The notes beneath the pieces were generated by a model. The model was not told the origin of the DNA and made no database searches. It saw nothing but the letters and a program-made list of their open reading frames with translations. The translations under genes were made by a program, and so were the position numbers. Shown one piece after another: positions 35,282 through 43,653 of a stretch of DNA of 64,000 bases. Each line of letters begins with the position of its first letter. Positions within the stretch are counted from its first letter, which is position 1. The stretch covers positions 910,981-974,980 of the forward strand of contig NZ_LHVK01000003.1 in assembly GCF_001269905.1 (NCBI RefSeq), in the 5' to 3' direction. Source of the stretch: Pseudomonas corrugata (lineage in GTDB: Bacteria; Pseudomonadota; Gammaproteobacteria; Pseudomonadales; Pseudomonadaceae).

Positions 35282-36862
35282 ATGAACCAGATCCTTGGTC
35301 ACAACTACATCGGTGGGGCGCGCAGCGCGGCCGGCCAGACGCGTTTGCAGAGCCTCGATGCCAGCACTGGCGAAGCCTTGCCGGGTGATTTCATCCAGGC
35401 CACGGCTGAAGAGGTCGATGCAGCCGCCAAGGCGGCGGCCGCGGCTTACCCGGCTTACCGCAGCCTGAGCGCGGTGCGCCGGGCCGAGTTCCTCGAGGCC
35501 ATCGCCGATGAATTGGACGCCTTGGGCGATGAGTTCGTCGCCGTGGTCTGCCGTGAAACCGCGTTGCCTGCCGCACGGATCCAGGGTGAGCGGGGGCGTA
35601 CCAGCGGGCAGATGCGTTTGTTCGCCAAAGTCCTGCGCCGTGGTGATTTCTATGGTGCGCGTATCGACCAGGCCTTGCCGGAGCGCAAGCCGCTGCCGCG
35701 CCCGGACCTGCGTCAATACCGTATCGGCCTGGGCCCGGTGGCGGTGTTCGGCGCCAGCAATTTCCCGTTGGCCTTTTCCACGGCCGGTGGCGACACCGCG
35801 TCGGCCCTGGCGGCTGGCTGCCCGGTGGTGTTCAAGGCCCACAGCGGCCACATGGCGACCGCCGAATGGGTGGCCGATGCGATCATCCGCGCCGCCGAAA
35901 AAACCGCGATGCCGGCCGGCGTCTTCAACATGATCTACGGCGGTGGCGTCGGCGAGTGGCTGGTCAAGCATCCGGCGATCCAGGCCGTGGGTTTCACCGG
36001 TTCGCTCCGGGGTGGGCGTGCCTTGTGCGACATGGCCGCCGCGCGTGCGCAGCCGATCCCGGTGTTCGCTGAAATGTCGAGCATCAACCCGGTCATCGTC
36101 CTGCCTGAAGCGCTGGCGACCCGCGCCGACAGTATTGCTCGCGACCTGACCGCCTCGGTGGTGATGGGCTGTGGCCAGTTCTGCACAAACCCGGGCCTGG
36201 TGATTGGCATCCGTTCGCCGCAGTTCACGGCATTCACTCAACAGGTCGCAGCGCTGATCGATGACCAGGCGCCACAGACCATGCTCAATGCCGGCACCTT
36301 GCAGAGTTATGGCAAGGGTTTGCAGAAGTTGCTTGCCCACCCGGGCATCGAGCACCTGGCCGGTCGCGCACAGCAGGGCAACCAGGCCCAGCCGCAGTTG
36401 TTCAAGGCCGACGCCAGTCTATTGATCGAAGGGGATGAGGCGTTGCAGGAAGAGGTGTTTGGTCCGACCACCGTGTTCGTTGAAGTAGCCGACCAGGCGC
36501 AACTGAGCGCCGCACTGAACGGTCTGCACGGCCAACTGACTGCGACCATGATCGGCGAGCCGGGTGATTTCGAGCGATTCAGCGAGTTGACGCCACTGCT
36601 GGAGCAGAAAGTCGGCCGGATCCTGCTCAACGGTTACCCGACGGGGGTCGAGGTGTGTGATTCGATGGTCCACGGTGGCCCTTACCCGGCCACCTCCGAT
36701 GCCCGAGGCACGTCGGTGGGCACCCTGGCCATCGACCGTTTCCTGCGGCCGGTGTGCTTCCAGAACTACCCCGACAACCTGCTGCCGGAACCCCTGAAAA
36801 ATGCCAATCCGCTGGGGATCCAGCGCTTGGTGGACGGGGTACCGGGCCGCGACGCGCTCTGA
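35282..36862 (+). CDS. 2-ketoglutarate semialdehyde dehydrogenase (NADP-type aldehyde dehydrogenase)
   Basis: A 526-residue enzyme starting MNQILGHNYIGGAR, 14 bp after the AraD1 gene and preceded by GAGGAGA. The cofactor loop is AVGFTGSLRGGRALCDMA, the general-base Glu is in PVFAEMSSINPVIV, and the nucleophilic Cys is in GCGQFCTNPGLV. Length and the FGASNFPLAFSTAGGDTASAL motif are typical of the KGSADH branch in sugar-acid operons. It produces 2-ketoglutarate, so this locus feeds pentonates into the TCA cycle. Confidence 0.92.
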   Translation: MNQILGHNYIGGARSAAGQTRLQSLDASTGEALPGDFIQATAEEVDAAAKAAAAAYPAYRSLSAVRRAEFLEAIADELDALGDEFVAVVCRETALPAARIQGERGRTSGQMRLFAKVLRRGDFYGARIDQALPERKPLPRPDLRQYRIGLGPVAVFGASNFPLAFSTAGGDTASALAAGCPVVFKAHSGHMATAEWVADAIIRAAEKTAMPAGVFNMIYGGGVGEWLVKHPAIQAVGFTGSLRGGRALCDMAAARAQPIPVFAEMSSINPVIVLPEALATRADSIARDLTASVVMGCGQFCTNPGLVIGIRSPQFTAFTQQVAALIDDQAPQTMLNAGTLQSYGKGLQKLLAHPGIEHLAGRAQQGNQAQPQLFKADASLLIEGDEALQEEVFGPTTVFVEVADQAQLSAALNGLHGQLTATMIGEPGDFERFSELTPLLEQKVGRILLNGYPTGVEVCDSMVHGGPYPATSDARGTSVGTLAIDRFLRPVCFQNYPDNLLPEPLKNANPLGIQRLVDGVPGRDAL

Positions 36863-36907
36863 CGATCGCGGGGCGGCCGCTCCGTTGAGGTTCGATGGAC
36901 GGCCGCA

Positions 36908-37110
36908 TCGCGAGCAGGCTCGCTCCCACAGTGGTTCCTGGGTGAATGCTGGATTTGCTTACACCACTTAGCCCCTGTGGGAGCGGGCTTGCCCTAATCA
37001 AACGGCGCGGAAACCTGTGGGAGCAAAGCTTGCTCGCGATAGCGACAGACCAGTCGACATTGTTGCTGACTGACTTACTGCAATCGCGAGCAAGCTTTGC
37101 TCCCACAGGT
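36908..37110. repeat. REP cluster: two single REPs and one inverted pair
   Basis: TCGCGAGCAGGCTCGCTCCC at 36908, a partial copy CCTGTGGGAGCGGGCTTGCC at 36974, and a full pair at 37014-37110 with arms CTGTGGGAGCAAAGCTTGCT. It fills the gap between convergent ends of the dehydrogenase and the epimerase genes. Confidence 0.9.
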
Positions 37111-37160
37111 TTATGGCTTAACTGACTGGCATTCGGACAAGCCGAGCCCTCACATCAGGT

Positions 37161-40100
37161 TCACGCCGTGAAGTCGCTGGCGTGCAGCTCCTTGACGCCG
37201 ACCAGTTCGAACTCGAACTCGGCGGTAGCGTCGGCGTCGACGCTGCCGTAGAGAATGCCGTCGGCAAAGCGCAACTGACCGGTGGCGTTGGTGGTGTCGA
37301 AGGCGTTGCTGCCGATGAAGGTGAAGGCATCGACATTGGCGGTCAGTGGGTTGGCGTCCAGTCCGGTGAAATCCAGTTGGTCCAGTTCGGTGCTCTTGAA
37401 GCCGTTGATCACGTCGCGCAAGGCGCCGGTGCCCGTGTCCGCCAGCGCACCGAATGCGTAGGTATCCGCGCCGGTTCCACCGGTCAGGGTGTCGGTACCG
37501 GCACCGCCAATCAGTCGGTCATCGCCCGAGCCACCCACCAGCGTATCGTTGCCCGCACCGCCATCCAGGACGTTCCCGGCGCTGTTGCCGGTCAGGGTGT
37601 CGGCGTAGGCGCTGCCGGTCAGGTTCTCGAAGTTCTTCAGCGTATCGAGGCCCGAGCCTGCGGTGTTCTGTTGCGCGGACGTCGAGAGGGTCACGGTGAC
37701 GCCGGCCAGACCCTGCTCGAAGGACACTGTGTCGTTGCCTTCGCGCCCGTCCAGCACGTTGTTGCCGGCCCCGGCGAACAACGTGTTGTCCAGCGCATTA
37801 CCCGTGCCGTTGGCCGCGTCGGGTGTGTCGATGTACAAGTTCTCGACGTTGCTGGTGAGGGTGTAGGTCGCCAGGCGGCTGTGTACGCTGTCGATGCCTC
37901 CGGACAGCGGATTGCTGTTGGTCTCGATCACGGCATCGTCGGTATTGTCGACATAGTAGGTGTCGTCGCCATCGCCGCCGCTCATGCTGTCGTTGCCGGC
38001 GGCACCGTCGAGCACGTTGTCGGCAATATTGCCGGTGATGAAATTGCGTCGTTCGTTGCCGGTGCCATCAATATCCGAGACGCCGGTGAGCACCAGGTTC
38101 TCGAGATTGGCCCCCAGCGTCCAACTGACCGAGGCTTTTACCGTATCGATCTGTGAGGTCGAGGTGTTGGTTTCCACCACGCTGTCGAACGCGTTGTCGA
38201 CCACATAGATGTCATTTCCGTCACCGCCAGTCAGAGTATCGGCTCCCAGGTCGCCATCCAGGGTGTCATTGCCCGAGCTGCCCACCAGAGTGTCCGCCTG
38301 GTCGGTGCCGGAGATCATTCCACCCTGGTTCTGGGCGTTGTCGAAGATGTCCTGCACGCTGTTGTTGTCGTCGGGATTACCCTGGAAGCCCAGATCATCG
38401 GCAATGTAGTCGGCCAGTCGTTGACCGACGATTTCCGCCGATTCCTCGTGCAGATGCCAGACGTCATCGGGGTACACCAACGGATCGACTTCGTAGCGCA
38501 ATGGCAAGTCGGTGTAGTCCACCGCCAGCTTGACGTCGGCGCGCTCGGCGGCCATGGCTTCCTGGGCGGCGCGGACATAGCCGACACCTTCGACAATCGA
38601 AGCAATCTTCTCTTCTGAATAGCCACGGGCCCGGGCCGCATCCTGCTCGTAGTGACCGGTTTCCATCAAGTACACGCTGAAATTGCCGAACTGGGCATGG
38701 AGGTAGTCGAACACCTTCAGCGTCGCGGCCTGATAGGCAGCGGTCGCTGCCTGTTTGTCGGTGGCGCGGGCAATCTCCTGGGCGGCTTCTTCGCCCTGGC
38801 CCCAGATAATGCCCATGGTGACGTTATCGATGGCCTCGAGTTCACTGAGCTGGTCCTTCAGCAACGTCACGGCGCGCAACAGTGCGGGCCCTGGCTGGTT
38901 GGTGTCGGTCAGCCACCAGCACAACTTCAGTTCTTCGGGGGGCAGCGTCGACAAGCCGTTGACGGTACTGCCACCCACCGCGATGTCGATGCCATTGCCG
39001 TCGGCGTCGGTGAACTGGCTGCGTACGTCGTAGGGGCTGTAGCGGTCCAGGTCGTTGACCAGCATCGAGGTGCCGGATTGATCGTCGTCCTCGGTCATGC
39101 GCAGCAGGCGGGCATTGGATTGGCCTAGGGTCGGCAGATAGAGAATGTCTTGCTGGGCGCGCTCGCCGAATACGAAATCACTGGCGGTCAGGGTATTGAG
39201 GTAGTTGCCGCTGAGGGCGATCTCGAAACGGTTGCCATCGGCATCGGCATCGGCGGACTTGATGTAGGTCTTGTCGCCGGCCGAGTTCAAAGTCATGTAC
39301 AGCGTGCCATGGGTGCCGTCGCCAAGGCCGGTAAAGCCCAGGCTGGAAACGTCGATCTTGTCGACACCCACGGTGAAGTCATAGACCGTGTCGGTGGCCG
39401 TGACGCCGCCGGTGTCATAGTCGCGGTAGCTGTCGAACACGTTGGTATAGCGGAAGGTGTCGGCTCCGTCGCCGCCGTACAGGGAATCGCGCCCGACGCC
39501 GCCGTCGACGATGTCCGCACCGGTGCCGGCCCTGATTGTGTCGTTGCCGCCCTGGCCGAGGATCAGGTCTGCGCCAGCCGTACCGTTGAGGGTTTCGGCA
39601 CTGTTGGTCCCGGTGATGGTGTTGGCCGGCGCGTCAGCCACTACCAGGGCGAAATTGTCACTGACCGAGGCACCTGCAGGATCGGTTGCCTTGACCAGCA
39701 CGTCATAGTTTCCGGCTGCGGTGCTGGTCGGCGTGCCGCTGAAGGTCAGGCTGGTGGTATCGAAACTCAGCCACGCGGGCAGGGCCCCTCCGTCGGCTAG
39801 GGTCGCGGTGTAAGTCAGTACGTCCTGGTTGGCGTCGGTGAAGCTGTCGTGGGCCACGGTGTAACTGAACGGCGTGCTTTCACTGGCATTCTGGTCGAGC
39901 AGCGGGATGGCCACGACCGGCGCGACGTTACCGGGGGTGTTCTGGTCGGCGAACACGAAGTGGCTGGCCGTCAGGCTGCTGACCAGATTGCCTGCCAACG
40001 ACACTTCGAAGCGGTTGCCGTTCGCGTCGACCGTCAGGTCCTTGAGGTAGGTGCGGTTGGTCGAGGTGCTGTAGGTCAGTTGCAGGGTCCCATTCAGGCC

Positions 40101-42746
40101 ATTGCCCAGGCCGGTGTAGCCGAGCGCCGAGACATCGATCTTGTCGGCGGCTACGTCGAAGTCGAGGATCTGGTCACTGGCGCTGGTGGTGCCGGTGCGA
40201 TAGCTGTCGAGCTTCGAGGTAAAGCGGAACACATCGGCACCCGCGCCACCGGTGAGTTTGTCCACCCCGGTGCCACCGACCAGGATGTCGTTCCCGGCCC
40301 CACCGAACAGTTGTTCGTTGGCCGCGGTGCCGGTCAGGGTGTCGTTGTTCGGCGTGCCATTGATCACGACGGAGGCGGGCACGTCCTGGACGGCGAGGGT
40401 GAAACTGTCGCTGACGGTGGCGTTGCTGCCATCCGTTGCGGTGACTTGTATGGAATAAGTGCCCGAGGCGGTGTCGCTTGGCGTACCACTGAAGGTACGC
40501 GTGGCGGCATCGAACACCAGCCAGCCGGGCAGGGCGCTGCCGTCGGCCAGTTTGGCGGTGTAGCTGAGGCTGTCGTTGTCCGGGTCGCTGAAACTGTTGG
40601 CCGGCACCACGTAGCTGAACGGTGTGTTCTCCGTCGCGTTCTGGTCCAGCAGCGGCGTCGCCACCACCGGCGCGTGGTTGGTCGGCGACGACGTCGCGAA
40701 CACGAAGTTGGCACTGGTCAATGTGTTGAGGTAGTTGCCCTCCAGGGCCACCTCGAAGCGGTTGCCATTGGCGTCGGCGGTCAGGGACTTGATGTAGGTC
40801 TTGGTGCCGGCGCTGTTGAGCACCACGTACACGGTATCGTTCTTGCCATCACCCAGGCCGGTGAAGCCCATTGCCGACAGGTCAATCTTGTCGGAGGCGA
40901 CATTGAAGTCGGTGATCAGGTCTCCCAGGTTGGCGCCGCCGGTGTTGTAGTTGCGGTAGCTGTCCAGGCGGTTGGAAAACACGAAGGTGTCGGCCCCGGC
41001 GCCGCCGGTAAGGGTGTCCATACCAGCCCCTCCGTCGAGTTTGTCATCGCCGGCGCCGCCACTGAGGCTGTCGTTGCCCGCCAGGCCGAGTAGGGTATCG
41101 GCCGAGTCGCTGCCCGACAGCGAGTCGTTGCCGCTGGTGCCGGTGACCACTCGGTTGAAGATGAAGTTGTTGGCCGTCAGGGTGCTGGCGAGGTTGCCGG
41201 AAAGAACCAGCTCGAAGCGATTGCCGCTGGCATCGGCGTCGAAGTCCTTGATGTAGGTGCGGTCGCTGCTGGCGCTGTAGCTGACCTGCAGGGTACCGCC
41301 ACGGCCGTTGCCCAGGCCGGTAAAGCCCAGGCCGGCGAGGTCGATCTTGTCCTGGGTGACGTCGAAGTCGGTGATGATGTCGTCGAAGCTGGTGGTCGCG
41401 TTGCGGTAGCTGTCGGACTGGCTGGCGAAGCGGAACGTATCGGCGCCCGTGCCGCCGGTGAGTTTATCGATGCCTGCGCCGCCCACCAGAATGTCGCCGC
41501 CGGCTGCGCCGTTGATCGTGTCGTTGCCGGCGCCACCGTAGAAAATCTCGCTGGCGCTGGTGCCCAGCAACGTGTCGTTGCCGGCCGTGCCTTGTACGGT
41601 GGTCATCGGTGCCGTGGCGCTGACGTAGCTACCATCGCCATAGATCAACGTGGCGCCCTTGCTGGTGTGGCTGATGGTGTTGGCGATGACTGCGTTGCGA
41701 TCGGTGCCGTCTTCGTTGCGCTCGGCAACGCCATAGGTCGACAGGTCGCTGCCGCTGATGAGGTTGCCCTGGATCGTGTTATCGCTGCCGTTGAAGTACT
41801 TGCCGGAGACGCCGAGGGTGTCGTCGTAGGACTGGATGATGATCTCGGGAACGGCGCCGCCCAGGGAGTTGTTGTTGAGGGTGTTGTCGATGATCTCGAC
41901 GTGGTTGCTGCCGTAGATACGTATCCCGGCGCTGGCGTTGTCGTGGATATCGACGCCGGTGACTGTCACTTCGCTGGACAGTTTGATCAGCACCCCTTCG
42001 GCGCCGTTGCCGTACACCTCGCCACCGGTGATGGTGATGTTGCTGGGGGAGGGGATGTCCTCGCTGCCGCGCTGCACCACGATGCCGTTGCCGCCGTTGT
42101 CATAGGCGACGTTGTTGGTGAGGGTAAAGTCGTGGGTGCTGGTGACGACGTTGAAACCGTGCCGGTCGTTGTCGTAGGCGACGTTGTTTTCGAAGGTGCT
42201 GTCGCTGAGGAAGTCGGCCACGAAGCCGTCCAGGCCATTGCCGTGTGACACGCTGTTTTTGATGACCATGTTGACGGTCTGCTCGTGGGGATCGAAGCCG
42301 TACCCGGAGCAGTCCTTGATCTCGACGCTGTCGATGGTGACATTGGAGTCGTAGCCTTCTTCCCCGGGAATGTAGCCGTTGAACCAGCCATCAATCTTGC
42401 CCGTGGTGTGGTCGCGGTTGCCGTCGATGGTGAGTTGGCTGATGCCGAAATCGTGGGTCTCTTCGCCGTAGGCGGAGCGGATGATGCCGGTGATCTTGGT
42501 GTCGGAGCCGTCGGCCACCTTGACGGTGGTTTCGCCCATGCCGTCGCCATACAGATGAACATTGCTCTTGAGCATCAGGCAGCCATCGGAAGGTTCCTCG
42601 CCTGCCGAAACGATGTAGGTCCCGGCCGGCACATACACCTGCCCCCCGCCTGCCGCTGCCGCCGCATCAATCGCTGCCTGAATGGCCGCGGTGTCATCGG
42701 TAATACCGTCTCCTTTGGCGCCAAAATTTTGTACGTTGAAAATCAT
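37161..42746 (-). CDS. Secreted mannuronan C5-epimerase with acetyl-esterase and RTX-like modules (AlgE/PsmE type)
   Basis: An 1861-residue protein from the ATG at 42746 (GGAGA 7 nt upstream). The catalytic A module (about 1-385) keeps all four AlgE residues at the same numbers: Tyr149, Asp152, His154 (GYGFDPHEQ) and Asp178. Four R-type modules with GGxGxD calcium repeats follow, with two Ig-like domains inserted (about 690-785 and 940-1030; DQNATENTPFSYVVP and DQNASESTPFSYTVA). Residues about 1195-1455 form an SGNH/sialate-esterase-like domain (LGQSNARLL, IIWGQGEEAAQE, DDVWHLH). More RTX repeats end the protein. It converts M to G residues in alginate and probably removes O-acetyl groups. 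Type I secretion is expected. Confidence 0.93.
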   Translation of the reverse strand: MIFNVQNFGAKGDGITDDTAAIQAAIDAAAAAGGGQVYVPAGTYIVSAGEEPSDGCLMLKSNVHLYGDGMGETTVKVADGSDTKITGIIRSAYGEETHDFGISQLTIDGNRDHTTGKIDGWFNGYIPGEEGYDSNVTIDSVEIKDCSGYGFDPHEQTVNMVIKNSVSHGNGLDGFVADFLSDSTFENNVAYDNDRHGFNVVTSTHDFTLTNNVAYDNGGNGIVVQRGSEDIPSPSNITITGGEVYGNGAEGVLIKLSSEVTVTGVDIHDNASAGIRIYGSNHVEIIDNTLNNNSLGGAVPEIIIQSYDDTLGVSGKYFNGSDNTIQGNLISGSDLSTYGVAERNEDGTDRNAVIANTISHTSKGATLIYGDGSYVSATAPMTTVQGTAGNDTLLGTSASEIFYGGAGNDTINGAAGGDILVGGAGIDKLTGGTGADTFRFASQSDSYRNATTSFDDIITDFDVTQDKIDLAGLGFTGLGNGRGGTLQVSYSASSDRTYIKDFDADASGNRFELVLSGNLASTLTANNFIFNRVVTGTSGNDSLSGSDSADTLLGLAGNDSLSGGAGDDKLDGGAGMDTLTGGAGADTFVFSNRLDSYRNYNTGGANLGDLITDFNVASDKIDLSAMGFTGLGDGKNDTVYVVLNSAGTKTYIKSLTADANGNRFEVALEGNYLNTLTSANFVFATSSPTNHAPVVATPLLDQNATENTPFSYVVPANSFSDPDNDSLSYTAKLADGSALPGWLVFDAATRTFSGTPSDTASGTYSIQVTATDGSNATVSDSFTLAVQDVPASVVINGTPNNDTLTGTAANEQLFGGAGNDILVGGTGVDKLTGGAGADVFRFTSKLDSYRTGTTSASDQILDFDVAADKIDVSALGYTGLGNGLNGTLQLTYSTSTNRTYLKDLTVDANGNRFEVSLAGNLVSSLTASHFVFADQNTPGNVAPVVAIPLLDQNASESTPFSYTVAHDSFTDANQDVLTYTATLADGGALPAWLSFDTTSLTFSGTPTSTAAGNYDVLVKATDPAGASVSDNFALVVADAPANTITGTNSAETLNGTAGADLILGQGGNDTIRAGTGADIVDGGVGRDSLYGGDGADTFRYTNVFDSYRDYDTGGVTATDTVYDFTVGVDKIDVSSLGFTGLGDGTHGTLYMTLNSAGDKTYIKSADADADGNRFEIALSGNYLNTLTASDFVFGERAQQDILYLPTLGQSNARLLRMTEDDDQSGTSMLVNDLDRYSPYDVRSQFTDADGNGIDIAVGGSTVNGLSTLPPEELKLCWWLTDTNQPGPALLRAVTLLKDQLSELEAIDNVTMGIIWGQGEEAAQEIARATDKQAATAAYQAATLKVFDYLHAQFGNFSVYLMETGHYEQDAARARGYSEEKIASIVEGVGYVRAAQEAMAAERADVKLAVDYTDLPLRYEVDPLVYPDDVWHLHEESAEIVGQRLADYIADDLGFQGNPDDNNSVQDIFDNAQNQGGMISGTDQADTLVGSSGNDTLDGDLGADTLTGGDGNDIYVVDNAFDSVVETNTSTSQIDTVKASVSWTLGANLENLVLTGVSDIDGTGNERRNFITGNIADNVLDGAAGNDSMSGGDGDDTYYVDNTDDAVIETNSNPLSGGIDSVHSRLATYTLTSNVENLYIDTPDAANGTGNALDNTLFAGAGNNVLDGREGNDTVSFEQGLAGVTVTLSTSAQQNTAGSGLDTLKNFENLTGSAYADTLTGNSAGNVLDGGAGNDTLVGGSGDDRLIGGAGTDTLTGGTGADTYAFGALADTGTGALRDVINGFKSTELDQLDFTGLDANPLTANVDAFTFIGSNAFDTTNATGQLRFADGILYGSVDADATAEFEFELVGVKELHASDFTA

Positions 42747-42932
42747 GAGCTTATCTCCGTATCGGGCTGGAACCACGGTAGATGCCAATATTCCATCGGC
42801 GACCACAGGGTTAGGACCTGACGGAGCGCGAAAGTTGTGACCGAATGTCGGGGAAGTGTCAAAAAGCTGAACTAACGGATCAGCGGTCGGGAACCTTGTG
42901 CGGGAAAGTTACGTTCCATTGACGCCGCATGC

Positions 42933-43027
42933 CTCTGTGGGGAGCCTGCTCGCGATAGCGGTGGATCAGTTTGCATGGATACTGAATGTGCCGCCGCCAA
43001 TCGCGAGCAGGCTCGCTCCCACAGGGG
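42933..43027. repeat. REP inverted pair
   Basis: CTGTGGGGAGCCTGCTCGCG (with a small deletion) and CGCGAGCAGGCTCGCTCCCA, in the 380-bp divergent gap between the epimerase and the CopD-like gene. The rest of the gap shows no ORF; the epimerase promoter should be at 42750-42930. Confidence 0.9.
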
Positions 43028-43126
43028 AGTGGTGCTTGATGAGCGGTTCCTTGATTGGCATCAACCCGGGGATCCGGCCCACGCGTTAGTCTCGGGTAAA
43101 CCATCGAGCGCAACCGGACGGCCCTC

Positions 43127-43570
43127 ATGATCTATCCGCTGTTCCTGACCCTGCACCTCTTCGCCGCCCTGGTGTTCATCGGCACGGTGTTCTTCGAGGT
43201 GCTGTTCCTGGAGAGCATTCGTCAGCAACTGCCGGCAAAAGTCATGGTGCTGCTCGAACAGGGCATCAGCCGGCGTGCCCGTCAGTTGATGCCCTGGGTG
43301 CTGCTGGTGCTGTTCGGTGCGGGTGGCGGGATGGTCTGGTTGCGCTACTGGCCGTTGTTGATATCGCCGTGGCAATCGTCGTTCGGTGTGTTGCTGGGGC
43401 TGAAGATCCTGTTGGCGGGTAGCGTGCTGGGGCATTTTCTCTGGGCCATGTGGCTGTTCCAGCGTGGACGCATGAACGCCCGTTACGTCCAGATCATCCA
43501 TACCCGGGTGTTCCTGCATCTGGTGGCGATCGTACTGTTGGCCAAGGGCATGTTCTACGTCAGCTGGTAA
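43127..43570 (+). CDS. CopD-like small integral membrane protein
   Basis: A 147-residue protein with four membrane helices: LFLTLHLFAALVFIGTVFFEVLF, MPWVLLVLFGAGGGMVWLRYW, FGVLLGLKILLAGSVLGHFL and VFLHLVAIVLLAKGMFYV. Conserved His residues in helices 1, 3 and 4 recall the CopD/heme-membrane proteins. It always lies close to hemN in pseudomonads. Copper or heme handling is suggested by the fold; the actual role is unknown. It ends 83 bp before the hem-like operon. Confidence 0.8.
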   Translation: MIYPLFLTLHLFAALVFIGTVFFEVLFLESIRQQLPAKVMVLLEQGISRRARQLMPWVLLVLFGAGGGMVWLRYWPLLISPWQSSFGVLLGLKILLAGSVLGHFLWAMWLFQRGRMNARYVQIIHTRVFLHLVAIVLLAKGMFYVSW

Positions 43571-43583
43571 GGGGGCGAGGCGC

Positions 43584-43597
43584 TTGATACAGGTCAA
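43584..43597. promoter_or_regulatory. Candidate ANR/FNR box
   Basis: TTGAT-ACAG-GTCAA matches the TTGATNNNNATCAA consensus at nine of ten positions. Its centre (43590.5) is about 30 bp before a -10-like ACAATAT near 43621-43627. This is the spacing of a class II ANR-activated promoter, with transcription starting near 43632. It would drive the HemN-like gene and hemN under low oxygen. Confidence 0.72.
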
Positions 43598-43653
43598 GGT
43601 GGCGTGGCAGGTGAAGCCGGACAATATCCCCGCGCAGCCACTCGGAGATTGTC

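Noticed and set aside
42750..42930. AlgU (sigma-E) promoter for the epimerase
   Set aside because: I looked for GAACTT-N16-TCTGA on the reverse strand and found only poor matches, so it was not listed.
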